Below are positions 1-9,783 of a stretch of DNA of 64,000 nucleotides, piece by piece; the stretch's first letter is position 1, and each line of letters starts with the position of its first letter. The stretch comes from Agarophyton chilense (taxonomy: Eukaryota; Rhodophyta; Florideophyceae; Gracilariales; Gracilariaceae). The stretch is taken from assembly GCA_030374765.1 (NCBI GenBank), contig JARGXX010000007.1:558001-622000 (forward strand), in the 5' to 3' direction. A program made the translations under genes and the position numbers. The notes below the pieces were generated by a model. The model searched no databases, was not told the origin of the DNA, and worked only from the letters and a program-made list of their open reading frames with translations.

Positions 1-84
1 ACCGACGCGTTGACTAGACCTGATATCGATGCATCGCGCATCACAGAGGTACGGCCACTTGCTAGCCTGGGATAGATACTTACT

Positions 85-414
85 ATGAGCGGCAGCGCAC
101 TAGTGCGTGATCCCACCAGCGATTCGCATTTTGTGAGACACGTGTACAAGTGTACACAATGCTTTACTTCCCTGAAGCATCGATTGTACCTGGAATTTCT
201 CAAAGTGTATGCTTCCGGATCACACGTGGAAAATTTGGCTCAAGAAGTGTTTGATATCTGAAGGTGTTGTCTTCTTTTCTGTGAAAAATGCGCTTGCATT
301 CTGCAAAATCATGACTTGAGTGACGAAGAAAAGAGACGGGAGGTCGACTGCTATGTAAAGAGCTTCAAACAAATGCATCACGTTCTTTGTGACTATTTTT
401 GTGACTGTTTATGA
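85..414 (+). pseudogene. Small Cys-rich coding-like tract, unknown
   Basis: I do not recognise this protein. A frame opens at ATG 85, runs to an in-frame TGA at 259-261, and then continues with protein-like composition to a TGA at 412-414. The stretch before the first stop has a CxxC pair (KCTQC) in a basic context. The stretch after it is rich in Cys (CCLLFCEKCAC, then CDYFCDC near the end), which suggests metal binding or disulfides if it is real. It may be a short gene of 58 residues, a decayed longer gene with one stop, or an exon. No promoter or splice sites were resolved. It lies outside the PiggyBac inverted end that begins near 876, so it is probably not part of that transposon. Confidence 0.3.
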
Positions 415-875
415 CTGACTGCGCTCAAAGGGCATGGACTCAATGACCTTGAGCGGGAATGAAAAAAAGGCAGAAGCACGCCCCTGCTAGAATCGTTGTG
501 GAGCAAAAATCTGCCCTCGCCATTCCTCATAGTGTTGTGGGTATCGTGTTCAAATGTATTGGGCTAATTCTCCAAGTTTAATATTCCTATTCGAAAGAAA
601 TTTTCGCTATAAGTGAAGATTCACCCATACTTCCATCTTCAGTGTGGGTTCACATTTCTAATTCTAACGCGGACCCGACAAAAGGCTTATTTTTTAACTT
701 TTGCAAAGCCAGGGAAAGATAGGCCTGAAACAATATATCGTCCGTGAATACTGGCGCTGATGTGCGAGTTTTAGTTGATGCAAAAACCGTAACAATCACG
801 AAAGATTATTGAGGGTTTTCAATTCTCCGAAAAGAATCGAGACGTTTTCTGAAAAGGGGAAAGTTTTCTTTGTAG
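415..875. other. Non-coding, nothing recognised
   Basis: AT-leaning sequence with no convincing frame, RNA or repeat. It ends at the left inverted end of the PiggyBac-like transposon. Confidence 0.5.
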
Positions 876-929
876 GATGCGCTCTCGAGCTCTCTAGAGT
901 CTATACGACGACTGGCCTCATATGAGGCC
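876..929 (+). repeat. Left inverted end of PiggyBac-like element
   Basis: Includes CTCTCTAG at 889-896, then GTCTA, and ends in a perfect 16-bp palindrome GGCCTCATATGAGGCC (914-929). The same order of motifs appears on the opposite strand at 13538-13595. Confidence 0.65.
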
Positions 930-1399
930 AAAACTACGACATCAATATTTTTTGTAAACTTTGTCAATTTCCTTAAATTTTTGTGCCTAGACATTTTCAA
1001 CACTCTCTTCGTCTCGGTCATTAACTTCAAAGACAACGAATGATCGTTCATAACCTGTAAACAACATCATCTCTACTTCATTCTTTCATAATTTATCAAA
1101 TATGTCATCATCTATGGATCCTTGTCGTGTAGTAGAAAATAGAATAAATATCCGCGCGCTTCTCGTCGCATCAGAGAGCAAATGGTAATGCTTTTTTGGA
1201 ACGCAATCGAAGACGAAACCTATCAGCAAAAGTGTCACAAAAGTAAACTTTTTCTCAAAAATAAGCATAGACACACTTTTTTCACCATCAAATTCGAGAT
1301 ATTTGATTGCGAGAAAATATGCACACTCAAAATTTGCAATATGAAAACCGATGATCATGTCACGATTCAGTAAAACTGATCAAGAATCCATCGATCCAA

Positions 1400-2962
1400 A
1401 AGTGGAGATGAATAGTGCTTGGTTTACTAACAAAATTCGAACAATGAAGACCAGCCTTTTTTTACGGATGACGATGTGAACCACACAATGAATCGGCTGA
1501 ACACTTTTACTGTGGCAAAACAAGACACGTAAGACAGCTTTGTCGAAATTCATTCGACGAAACGGACAAGTGAAAATTTATTGTTGAGTCTGAATGGTTT
1601 ACTGCACTGCATCAAGGAAAAATCATGGAACCTGTTAAAGATTTCATCTTTTGTATTCATACACCCTCGAGAATCTCTTTTTATAATATTTTTATGTGGA
1701 TGTTTCCTGTAGCTCATTTGGAAAATGTTTTTCGATCTACCAACTCTCGGCTGGAAAGAAAAGGCTTAAACCAGGCTACACGATGTGTACTTTTGAAGTT
1801 TTTCGGTTTCATGGTGTTAGTGACAAGCTTAAAGTTTTCATATAGAAGATCACTTTGGTCTAAAAATACGATTCCTAAATGTATTGAAGCTATTCAGCTC
1901 GGAAAGATCATGTTGGGCAGTCGCTGTGAACATATACGGCAATTTATCGTTTTCGGTTGCTTTGAAAACGATCGAAAATCAGATGAAATCGGGTGGTCAT
2001 GCGTTTTTGAGTTTTTTAAAGCTATAAATGAAAATCAGAAAGCTTTTGTAACAGCGTTACACACTTACTTTGTGCGTGGACGAAAGTTTGTCGCGTTGAT
2101 ATAGACTTGGAGGGAACTGGATTAAAAATGAACTTCCACAATACACTGAACTTGATAGGAAACCTGGAAATTAATGTGAATCAAAGATGGTGTGTTGTAG
2201 AAGAGGTGGAATTATTCTCAAAATAGAAATCACGATGGGAGCTACTCAACCAGATGTACAGCCTTTTGAATCGAAACATGCGCAGGTAACAGGTGTTTTA
2301 ATGAGACTTATTGAAAATTGGTTCGCACCTGATCGAATAGTTTGTATCGATTCAAATTTTGCGTCTGTTGAAACAACTGACGAACTTTTAAAAAGGGGAT
2401 TTCGATTTATTGGGGTTGTAAAAACAACCACCAGAAGGTTTCCTATAAAGCATCTTCCCAAACTTACGATGACGGCACGAGACCCGCACGGGTCAATGGT
2501 CGCGAAACTGCCTGCATTGAATCGAAAGATGATTTCTGTGCTCTGGGTGGACCGTGCGAGGAGATATTTCATCAGCACTTGTAGCAGTACGGAACCAGGA
2601 ACCCCCATTTCTCGTGAAAGATGGAGGACAACTGATGGAATAACAACAAAAGTTCCGCTTTTTATTGCTATTCCAGAGGTTTGCGAGCAGTACTATTCTT
2701 GTAGTTCAAGAACTGATAGGTATAATAGATCCCGTCAAGATGATCTGAATATGGAAAAAAAAGTTCGAAGCGAAAGAATATTCGTTGAGAGTGATTACGT
2801 TTTTACTTGCAATATGCTTGTTTGTTGCTTGGAAAATTTACAAGGAGGCATACGCAAACACATTGACCCTTACACCCAATAATTTCTGTTTTAATTTCGC
2901 AAACGGATTAACAGATAACAACTGGTATGCTATTCGAACTATGAAAAGAAACTGTAAGAAGG
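1400..2962 (+). pseudogene. PiggyBac-family transposase, N-terminal and catalytic parts
   Basis: PiggyBac transposases are cut-and-paste DDE/D recombinases that act in the nucleus. The 1625-2104 frame matches the family's N-terminal half: FMWMFPVAHLENVF, then KFFGFMVLVTSLKFSYR followed by SLWS. The 2187-2882 frame carries the catalytic core: RIVCIDSNFASVETTDELL with its conserved Asp, then GFRFIGVVKTTTRRFP, and a WVDRARRYFIST block. It also has the late DRYNRSRQDDL block typical of the C-terminal catalytic region. The following stretch (2785-2962) continues the homology in another frame, ending in LTDNNWYAIRTM. Several frame changes and stops separate the parts, so it cannot encode a whole enzyme. 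It is cut at 2962 by element A; the missing tail lies at 12793-13045. The N-terminal start is not resolved. Confidence 0.75.
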
Positions 2963-2967
2963 AAGAT
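2963..2967. repeat. Target-site duplication of element A (left copy)
   Basis: AAGAT directly before the TG that opens the left LTR; it is matched by AAGAT at 12788-12792. Confidence 0.9.
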
Positions 2968-3683
2968 TGTAGTATCCGCTCTAACGGAGAGAGCAGACAC
3001 CTGCGACAGCGTTCGGACTGTCGATGGGTCGCTTGCGGCGAAGGAAAAGGGGTGGTAGAGCTACAACACCAGCGAGCTGGAAGTGGGGTGTAAGGCCACT
3101 ACTCGCCAGCGAGGGTGAACAGTGCAACTGTAAAACGTTGATGGAACGTAGGTACGAGACGGCTCGTGAAGAGGTTGGGGGCTGACTATCTATTATAGCT
3201 CGTCCGGATCTCCTGTTAAGGAATCCTAAGCGAGGAACAGAATAGTCATGATGCCCATGTTGTCTCCTTTACTTGGAGTCGGCGCTCACCTCTGGTACAC
3301 TACATACTGTGTACCAGGGTGAGTGCCCAAATAAATATATAAATAATACCCAGTGGTCAGCCACTTAGCCAGACCACTGTATGGGTATCGTCCCTAATGG
3401 ACGTCTAGCTACAAAGGGTAGTAAAGCCCTCCACGTGGATCGCCACTACATGCGCCGTTGCCAATATGGCAATCCCCTAGGAAGGGTCGCAACTATGCGC
3501 GCGCCGTGGTAAGCCACTCGACCAATGACGCCACTTGTTCCCCTAGGACATTCTGCCTCTATGCATCCTATGCGGGATGCCTTTTCATATCACAATGCTG
3601 ATGACAACACTCACTTATGAGTTCCAACCTCGACTTCGTGAAAAACCAACCTATCGGATTCCTCTACATAGTAGAATACTGCA
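2968..3683 (-). repeat. 3' LTR of element A
   Basis: 716 bp. It opens TGTAGTATCC and ends GAATACTGCA on the plus strand; the matching end of the other copy is GAATACTACA, giving near-perfect inverted termini. It contains an AT-rich AATAAATATATAAATA box and several hairpins (see 3282-3326). Pol of element A runs toward it. Confidence 0.92.
3282..3326. promoter_or_regulatory. Long hairpin inside the element A LTR
   Basis: GCGCTCACC and CTGGTACAC are mirrored by GTGTACCAG and GGTGAGTGC around a short AT-rich loop, giving a stem of about 18 bp with minor imperfections. The same hairpin is kept in the other LTR at 12386-12430, where the loop differs by one base. It lies directly upstream of the AAATAAATATATAAATA box. 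It could be an RNA structure near a transcript end or a protein-binding dyad. Confidence 0.6.
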
Positions 3684-5535
3684 CACCTCCCTCGTCAGGC
3701 GCGAACCATGGGGGACTCAAGAAGCGTTTATACGCAATAGGACCGGTTTTCCCGGTACTCATCGTCATCACGACTTCCTCGCAGCCCGACCAACTCTTAC
3801 AGTTCTCAACAGCATTCTGTTTTTCACCGCTCTTCAGCTCGATCTCTCGCGATGGATCCGAACGCCGGGTCCACCCCGTTCCAGCCCTCCTCTGAGGATG
3901 TGCATTCTGGGGCTCCGTCCAACACTGCTGGTTATGCGTCGCAGCCTACTGCTCAACTCGGTCCATACCGTTCGTTACCCACACCGTACACCGGATTCCG
4001 GTCGGTACCGTTACCACAGCCAACCGTGGCTCCGACGCCGAACGTGGCTTACGTCGCTTCTGCGGGGTGTGATTCGAGCTCTTTCTCGTCGTGCTCAACG
4101 GAGCTACCCGCACCCTGCGGATTTCCATGGACGAGATCCTCTCGACAACGTTGAACTTTTCGCGCAAGCGCCCTGGTTTGATCCAGTTGCTATCCGCGAT
4201 GACGCGTTGATACAACAGTATGTACACGGTGGGTACTTCCCTGACGGTATTCTGGAACACGCGATTTATAGCGACGACTGGGCGAGCCATATTTCTTTGC
4301 CAGACAACGAGATTGCGCGATATTCAACGGAAACCTTGTCCGAAGCCCGTACGCGGTTCACCAAGCTGATTTACAAGCGTCTTCAACGATTCATCAGTAC
4401 GGTTCTCCTCCCGCAAGACTGTGAACTAGATACCTGGAAAGACCGTACCGACGGTGAAGGTTACTCGTATATCGAGACACTCGTTGAAGTTGATGTTAGC
4501 GGTTGGCGCGGTGTGCGCGGTGTGCGTGATGCAGCTCTCTGCTTTCAGCAACCTCTTCTCCGTGCGAAGTTCCGCTTCCTTCGAAAGCGTGACATTCCCT
4601 ATTGGAATAATCCCCGTTGGGAACGTCGTACTCGATCACGTTTGGGCTATTTGGTGCCGTATCAAATGATCGAGACTGACCGCATCCGGCGGAACGCGCG
4701 CTTCGGGCGCTACATCGGTATTCTGGAGCATTGGGCGGCGATCGAGAGTCCTCGTGGTTGCCCTGTGGAGCTCCCACCGGCGATCTCCTACATCGGGTCC
4801 GCGTTGGTTAACGTCCCGTTCTCGGGATACTGGACGGTGGTTTATGCCGAGTTTATCGCCAAGATGGCCGTCTTCCTCCTGTCGGATGCTTATGATACCT
4901 TTAGAGTTTGGTACGTGTCGCCCACAGCGCGAAAGTATGCGAAAGAACTCGATCTTTCCCTTGTCCTGGGATCCCGTGCGAACCATGCCGACTTCCTCCA
5001 TCTTGTGAATTTGATCGACAGTGTCGATTGGTCTGGGGTGCCAGCTGATCAATCCGCTCGCGGAACCCGTGCAAGACACTACGACCATTCTCCTGGACGA
5101 ACAGAAAGTGCTGGAGATTTCGTTTGGTACGACCCCTGGACGCGCCAGTTGATCACCTCCGAGCAGGCTCGCTTTCTTCGGGAGAACCCGCGTGACATGC
5201 CACCGGACCAGCTTACTGGATACGTGTACGATGCTACTCCATCCGAAAACGGAGAGGAACCGTATGAGGAAGCGCCGGGAGCTGAGGCTGAACTCGCTTA
5301 CGAGGACGAGCCAGAGATGGCAAGCGTAGCGACTTCCGTCGATCAATCCGCAGCGACGGGAGTTGCTCAAAAGTACTTTCATGGGTTTACCCAACAACCG
5401 AGTGCAGTGCCGGTCGAAGATCCAGGCTTGGATCCGCTGAGGCAGTTCCTCTTAGATGCGGGCTTTCCCGTGGACCAAGTTGAGGGTGATCGCGCACAGT
5501 TTCTTGCGAACCTGCGTGATCGCACGTCTCTTTGA
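3577..5535 (+). CDS. Opposite-strand open frame carried by element A, unknown protein
   Basis: A long frame on the strand opposite to gag-pol, between pol and the 3' LTR. The part from about 4100 to 5535 has clear protein-like composition: mixed charged and aromatic residues, few low-complexity runs, and an acidic tail (EEAPGAEAELAYEDE) near its end. The first part overlaps the LTR and reads as Arg/His/Ser-rich low complexity, so it is unlikely to be the true N-terminus. How the N-terminus is encoded is not resolved. I recognise no domain: there is no zinc knuckle, protease, RT, chromodomain or clear membrane segment. A poly(A) signal follows at 5588. Some plant gypsy elements are known to carry antisense open frames, which gives a precedent for the layout but not for the function. 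A fossil element's accessory gene is the best reading; chance opposite-strand openness is less likely at this length and position. Confidence 0.55.
   Translation: MPFHITMLMTTLTYEFQPRLREKPTYRIPLHSRILHTSLVRREPWGTQEAFIRNRTGFPGTHRHHDFLAARPTLTVLNSILFFTALQLDLSRWIRTPGPPRSSPPLRMCILGLRPTLLVMRRSLLLNSVHTVRYPHRTPDSGRYRYHSQPWLRRRTWLTSLLRGVIRALSRRAQRSYPHPADFHGRDPLDNVELFAQAPWFDPVAIRDDALIQQYVHGGYFPDGILEHAIYSDDWASHISLPDNEIARYSTETLSEARTRFTKLIYKRLQRFISTVLLPQDCELDTWKDRTDGEGYSYIETLVEVDVSGWRGVRGVRDAALCFQQPLLRAKFRFLRKRDIPYWNNPRWERRTRSRLGYLVPYQMIETDRIRRNARFGRYIGILEHWAAIESPRGCPVELPPAISYIGSALVNVPFSGYWTVVYAEFIAKMAVFLLSDAYDTFRVWYVSPTARKYAKELDLSLVLGSRANHADFLHLVNLIDSVDWSGVPADQSARGTRARHYDHSPGRTESAGDFVWYDPWTRQLITSEQARFLRENPRDMPPDQLTGYVYDATPSENGEEPYEEAPGAEAELAYEDEPEMASVATSVDQSAATGVAQKYFHGFTQQPSAVPVEDPGLDPLRQFLLDAGFPVDQVEGDRAQFLANLRDRTSL
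3684..3693 (-). promoter_or_regulatory. Polypurine tract of element A
   Basis: On the minus strand it reads GAGGGAGGTG and abuts the TG start of the 3' LTR. This is where the family primes plus-strand DNA synthesis. Confidence 0.75.
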
Positions 5536-5587
5536 TGAACCCAGAAAAGACTCCTATTCAACACACCTGCGGTGGTATCTTGATATC

Positions 5588-5593
5588 AATAAA
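5588..5593 (+). terminator. Poly(A) signal after the opposite-strand frame
   Basis: AATAAA 53 bases after the stop of the 3577-5535 frame, on the same strand, followed by a pyrimidine-rich stretch. Confidence 0.5.
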
Positions 5594-5599
5594 AACTCC

Positions 5600-5775
5600 G
5601 GTGACTTCGTGTCTTCACGTTCCCTTCTTATCTTCTAGTCTTCATCTCTTCTCGCTTCTTGAGTTCTTAACTTCTTCTTCTCGCTTCTCGAGTTATTCAT
5701 AGGTGATAATCAGTAAATGTCCTTTGCTTGCGTGTCTTCACGTTTCCTCTTCATGATTTCTTGTTTTCTTCTCGC
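5600..5775 (+). repeat. Pyrimidine-rich tract with duplicated motifs
   Basis: TGTCTTCACGTT occurs twice (near 5611 and 5731), and TTCTCGCTTCT followed by GAG occurs twice (near 5649 and 5679). The tract separates the poly(A) signal of the plus-strand unit from the 3' end of minus-strand pol. It may be a shared terminator/spacer for convergent transcripts. Confidence 0.45.
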
Positions 5776-5799
5776 CTTTCCAGTTTTTACTACCTTTGT

Positions 5800-6025
5800 A
5801 GCCCATACTTAGAAATGGGATGTGCCCATGAGCCCGAATATCGAGGAGTCGATCTCCCTGGGGAGTGGTAATCGCATGCGTCGATGATATCGCACGAGCT
5901 GCGAACGGGGGATATGAGCTATAGGTTCCCACGTATCCGCTTCTGGAAAAAAACCGTACCAACGGAATCGATACAGTAATTCTCTGATATCTTCATGCTC
6001 GCAATGTTCACATATGCGATCCATA
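5800..6025 (-). pseudogene. Chromodomain at the integrase C-terminus, element A
   Basis: On the minus strand the residues LLYRFRWYGFFPEADTWEP, then LVRYHRRM, match the chromodomain pattern of aromatic-rich core, WxGY-like turn, TWEP and a closing helix. Chromoviruses use this module to steer integration toward marked chromatin. It is the last recognisable part of pol in this element. Confidence 0.6.
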
Positions 6026-6029
6026 ACAT

Positions 6030-6890
6030 ATTCCTAGGCGTTTCCCAATGCTTTCGCTGTTGGCATGAGACTCCTGTTATCAGGTTTGAAACGCCTTAGG
6101 GCTGACCCAAGCGTCTCTTTGTTAGCAGTCTCGGCGTCGCTAAGCGTTCGCTCGTCGACTAACTGTCGTTCTGCCCGCAGGGGCAGTGTACTCATTCCTT
6201 GAGAACCTTTCTCAGATAAAGAGCGATCCTGTTTTCCAGGTTCCATAGAAGCGTACTTCTTGCTGCTTCTCAATTCCATTCGTGGATGAACTTCCTTCGG
6301 TTTATCCGATTCTGACCGGTGTTCGGTGGACGATGGTGCTAGCACCACGACAGAAGGCGCTACCTCTTCTTCTTCCTGCTTACGAGGGATGGGAGCCGAT
6401 ATCGGCGGAACAGCGAATGGCGTTTCACCTGACGGTTCAGCCTCAAGCGGCAACGGTGCGTTTTCGCGTGCACTCGTTTCCAAGTCCTTGGGGCCAAAGT
6501 CCAAAACATCTTTCCTGCTTTCAGGTTCCATTTCTGTACTTACGGGTGTGCACGTGCCACGGGGCATATCTCGATACTTCGAGAAGCGGTCGGTGATTAC
6601 CAATAGGTAGCGATAACCTCGCCTTGAGCGAATCAATTCCGCTAGGATGTCGATACTGACGTATTGTAAATGCGCTTTCGCCTGGAATAACGTCATCGGT
6701 TTCAGATTCCTGTAAAGCTTCACGCGATTCTTCGCACATGTTGTACACAACCGCACTGTAGCATGGCAGTCCACTGCCAAAGTAGGCCAGTAAAAATATC
6801 TTCTTAGAGTCATGAACAACTTCGTTCCTCCTTGATGACCAGACAGCCTGCTGTAGTGTGCCAGATGGAGTACTCGACTCTTCAAGACGT
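6030..6890 (-). pseudogene. Integrase region of element A
   Basis: The start has the HHCC zinc-binding module (HYSRLSGHQGG, then LCTTCAKN). It is followed by the beginning of the catalytic core (YVSIDILAEL, then LLVITDRFSKY). The remainder is an acidic/Ser-Glu-rich, Pro-rich tail leading toward the chromodomain. The family enzyme inserts element DNA into chromosomes. The region is part of a broken pol. Confidence 0.65.
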
Positions 6891-6891
6891 G

Positions 6892-8982
6892 TTAAATCAC
6901 GATTTGATCATGCTTTTCGACATGTCTTAACAGTATTCCTCTTGAATCGAGTGAAAAGGGGAGCTCCTCCCCCCTGTTAAGACGAGAGCGTATCGACGCA
7001 CAAAACTTATCGACGTGTTGCTCATTGAGGAGCTCAGTGCACGAGATTCGCTCGAGTTGAACTGAAGGGTCAGTGTCTGCTAATGCAAAGAACGGGTCTG
7101 CATCCGAATAATCATCAATGGTCTCTTGTTCCTCTTCTTCAAAAGATGGTGAATGGGTCTCCATGTAGAAGCAAGGAATCTCTTCATCGATTTCGCCTTG
7201 GGTTTCGCCCAGTGTTTTGAGTCGCGATAGCGCGTCAGCTTGGACATTGGCCAGTCCTTTCTTATAATTCACTTCGAAATTGAATTCAGAAAAGCGTAAG
7301 CACCATAGTGTGAGACGACCAGACGGGTCTGTAATGGACAGTAACCATCGTAGAGACGAATGATCCGTGTTGACGGGAAAACGTTCTCCTTGGAGATACG
7401 GTCGCATTGTGGTTAGAGTCCAAACGACTGCAAGTCATTCCTTTTCTGAAACTGAATACTTCTTCTCAGCTGCGTTCAGCGATCTTGACCAGTAACCAAT
7501 GGGTTTGCGTTCACCATCAGGGTGTGTTTGAAAAAGGGCACACCCTACTTGGTACTCGCTAGAGTCGGTATCCACTGAGTATGGCAGGTTGGGGATGGGC
7601 AGCGCCAGGACTGGGGCTGTAATAATCTTTGTCTTCAACGTGTCGAACGATTCCACTTCAGCTTGTCTGAATTGTTCCAGCTGTACTGGTTGTCCTTTAC
7701 GCAGCTTTGCGTTGAGCGGTGCCGCTATATGCGAGTATCGCGGCACGAATCGTCGGTAGACGTTGCAAAAGCCGAGGAAAGAACGCAATTGCTTCTGTGT
7801 TGACGGAGCTTGTACTTCGCGGAGAGGCGCTGTTTGTGCCTCTTGAATGGCTAGCTGTCCCAGTTTGATCACATGTCCTAAGTACCGGACGGTGCCAGCG
7901 AACCATTCGCATTTCATGAACTTCAAGTTGATACGTGCGCTCTGTAGTGCTTTGAGGATTTTTTCGACATGCCGTAAATGGCTTTCCACATCCTGTGAAA
8001 AGATGATCACATCGTCTAAATAGACTAAACAAGTCTTCCACTTGTATCTTGAGAGCAAGATGTCCAGAGTACGCTGGAAAGTAGCCGGTGCATTCGATAA
8101 GCCAAAGGGCATCCTTTTGAAACGGTAGAGACCGGCGTGACACGCAAATGCGGTTTTATCTTGGTATTCTTCCGCTACAGGCACCTGCCAATAGCCATAG
8201 TTGGCGTCCGACGTGGTGAACACGTTCGCTTTTCCTAAGATGTCAACACAGTCGTCCCTTCGAGGCAACGGGTATGTATCTCGAACTGTAACTGCGTTCA
8301 GTTTTCGATAATCGATACAGTATCGTAAAGAACCATCAGGTTTTGGAACCAGCACCACTGGTGAAGCCCAAGCAGATTGAGCTGCTTTGATTACTCCTTC
8401 TTCCTGCATTTTGCTGGCATTCTCTTCCTCGATTTGGCGAGTTCGCGGTCCCGCTCTGTGGGGTGGTTGGGAGATGGGTCGTGACCCCGGGACCAAATCC
8501 ATGTGGTGTTCCGTAGCGGAGATCTCTCCTAGTTTTCCACTCCACATGGGTGTATACTTCTTCAGCATAGACCTGATCTTCGTTCTGTAGTGTTCCGACA
8601 CATGTGCTAAGTCTAGCTCATCGACCAGGCTCTCTGGATCCTTTGCCGTTTGCAATTGATCTCCAGACGGAGTTTGCAGTTCGTCGTCTGTGTCACCGAC
8701 ATGGGTTAATCCCAATACTTCTGCAGTAGAAATATGAGTAGGGACCACCACTGTGGGATGAGGCAAAGCTGTTGCAACAACCTGATTCTTCGGTATCTGG
8801 TAATCGTTATCCGTGAAGTTACTCACTAGTATCCAAAAAGGGCTACCAGAATCAACCTGAACAATGCCGTTAGCGACTAGCAATCCACGGGATGCGTACA
8901 TCCGAGTATTCCGTTGAATTACCACGAGTCCGTGTCGTTCAATTCTTACTTGAACCCAAGTTTGGGTTTGCGCCTTCAGCAT
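6892..8982 (-). pseudogene. Reverse transcriptase and RNase H of element A
   Basis: The Ty3-type RT signature is present in order: SAWASPVVLVPKPDGSLRYC, DYRKLNAVTVRDTYPLPR, YGYWQVPVAEE, MPFGLSNAPATFQR, and the catalytic YLDDVIIFS (YLDD encoded at about 8011-8022). These are followed by LGHVIKLGQ, FLGFCNVYRRFVPRYS and the RNase H entry VDTDSSEYQVGCALFQ. RNase H continues with NTDHSSLRWLLS and the closing ANVQADALSRL. The order protease-RT-RNase H-integrase is diagnostic of Ty3/gypsy. The domains are well preserved, in line with the high LTR identity, but the element's pol is broken. Confidence 0.85.
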
Positions 8983-9129
8983 GGCACTCTTCGCTACTCC
9001 AATCCTCGGCGAGACACGTCCTCGGGATTTCGCGTATTACATAGATGGTGGAAGTGGAGGTGCTTCGGGGCAACGACGCATTGGCTTGCCAACAATTGGT
9101 ACCATTGATACATCATCTAGTTCCCCTAG

Positions 9130-9420
9130 TTTCCTTCACGAGCGAATGGCTTCGACAAACTTGTCGCAATAATCACATCCCAGTACCCCTGGTGCAGCTA
9201 ACGTCTTACAGACGATGAAGTCGACTAGGACTACAAAGCGTCCCAAACGCACCACGAGTCGAACTGTTCCCAGTGTCTTCACAGCATTTTTGTTGGCATC
9301 CCGGAAGTCCGGTAAAGGACCGCTTCGAATACGTTCTAAGTCAGCCAGGAGCGAGCTCCGATTCCCGTATAAAGTTCGGACCAGCACCTGTGTCCAGGAT
9401 AGTCAATCGACGAGATAACA
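9130..9420 (-). pseudogene. Aspartic protease of element A
   Basis: ILDTGAGPNFIRESEL carries the DTGA active-site motif of retropepsin-like proteases, followed by a hydrophobic region (VRLGRFVVLVDFIVCKTL, then GVLGCDY) like the family's C-terminal loop. It lies between gag and RT as expected for Ty3/gypsy. Confidence 0.65.
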
Positions 9421-9783
9421 TATTCCTGTCAGAGCCGATGTCGGCATAGACCTTATCGTTTCTTTTAGACCATACCATGAGGTAACTTTCCCGTTTTGAC
9501 GGATAAGTATAACGTCTCCAAAGACGATGTAACTCACAGTAAAACTGTACTCGCTTTCCGTCCGGCGGACTGATTCCGTACGGCGAAAATTTGTGAGGCC
9601 TCAAGAAAATCTTGGGCTTCCAAGCGCGGGAGCAGGGAGGCGAGCTCTCCCTGTTCAGCACTACGGGATCGACTAGTGTCGACCCCCTAGGGGCTCCCTC
9701 ACTTAGTTTTCCGGTTGCACCGGCTTATTCGCCTCAAAGGCGCCTTTTCCTACTGGGGTTCCGGGTTGTAACACTTCAGCATT

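Noticed and set aside
3617-3895. 92-codon plus-strand frame over the element A LTR edge
   Set aside because: Mostly LTR sequence; no family resemblance, and it overlaps the polypurine tract.
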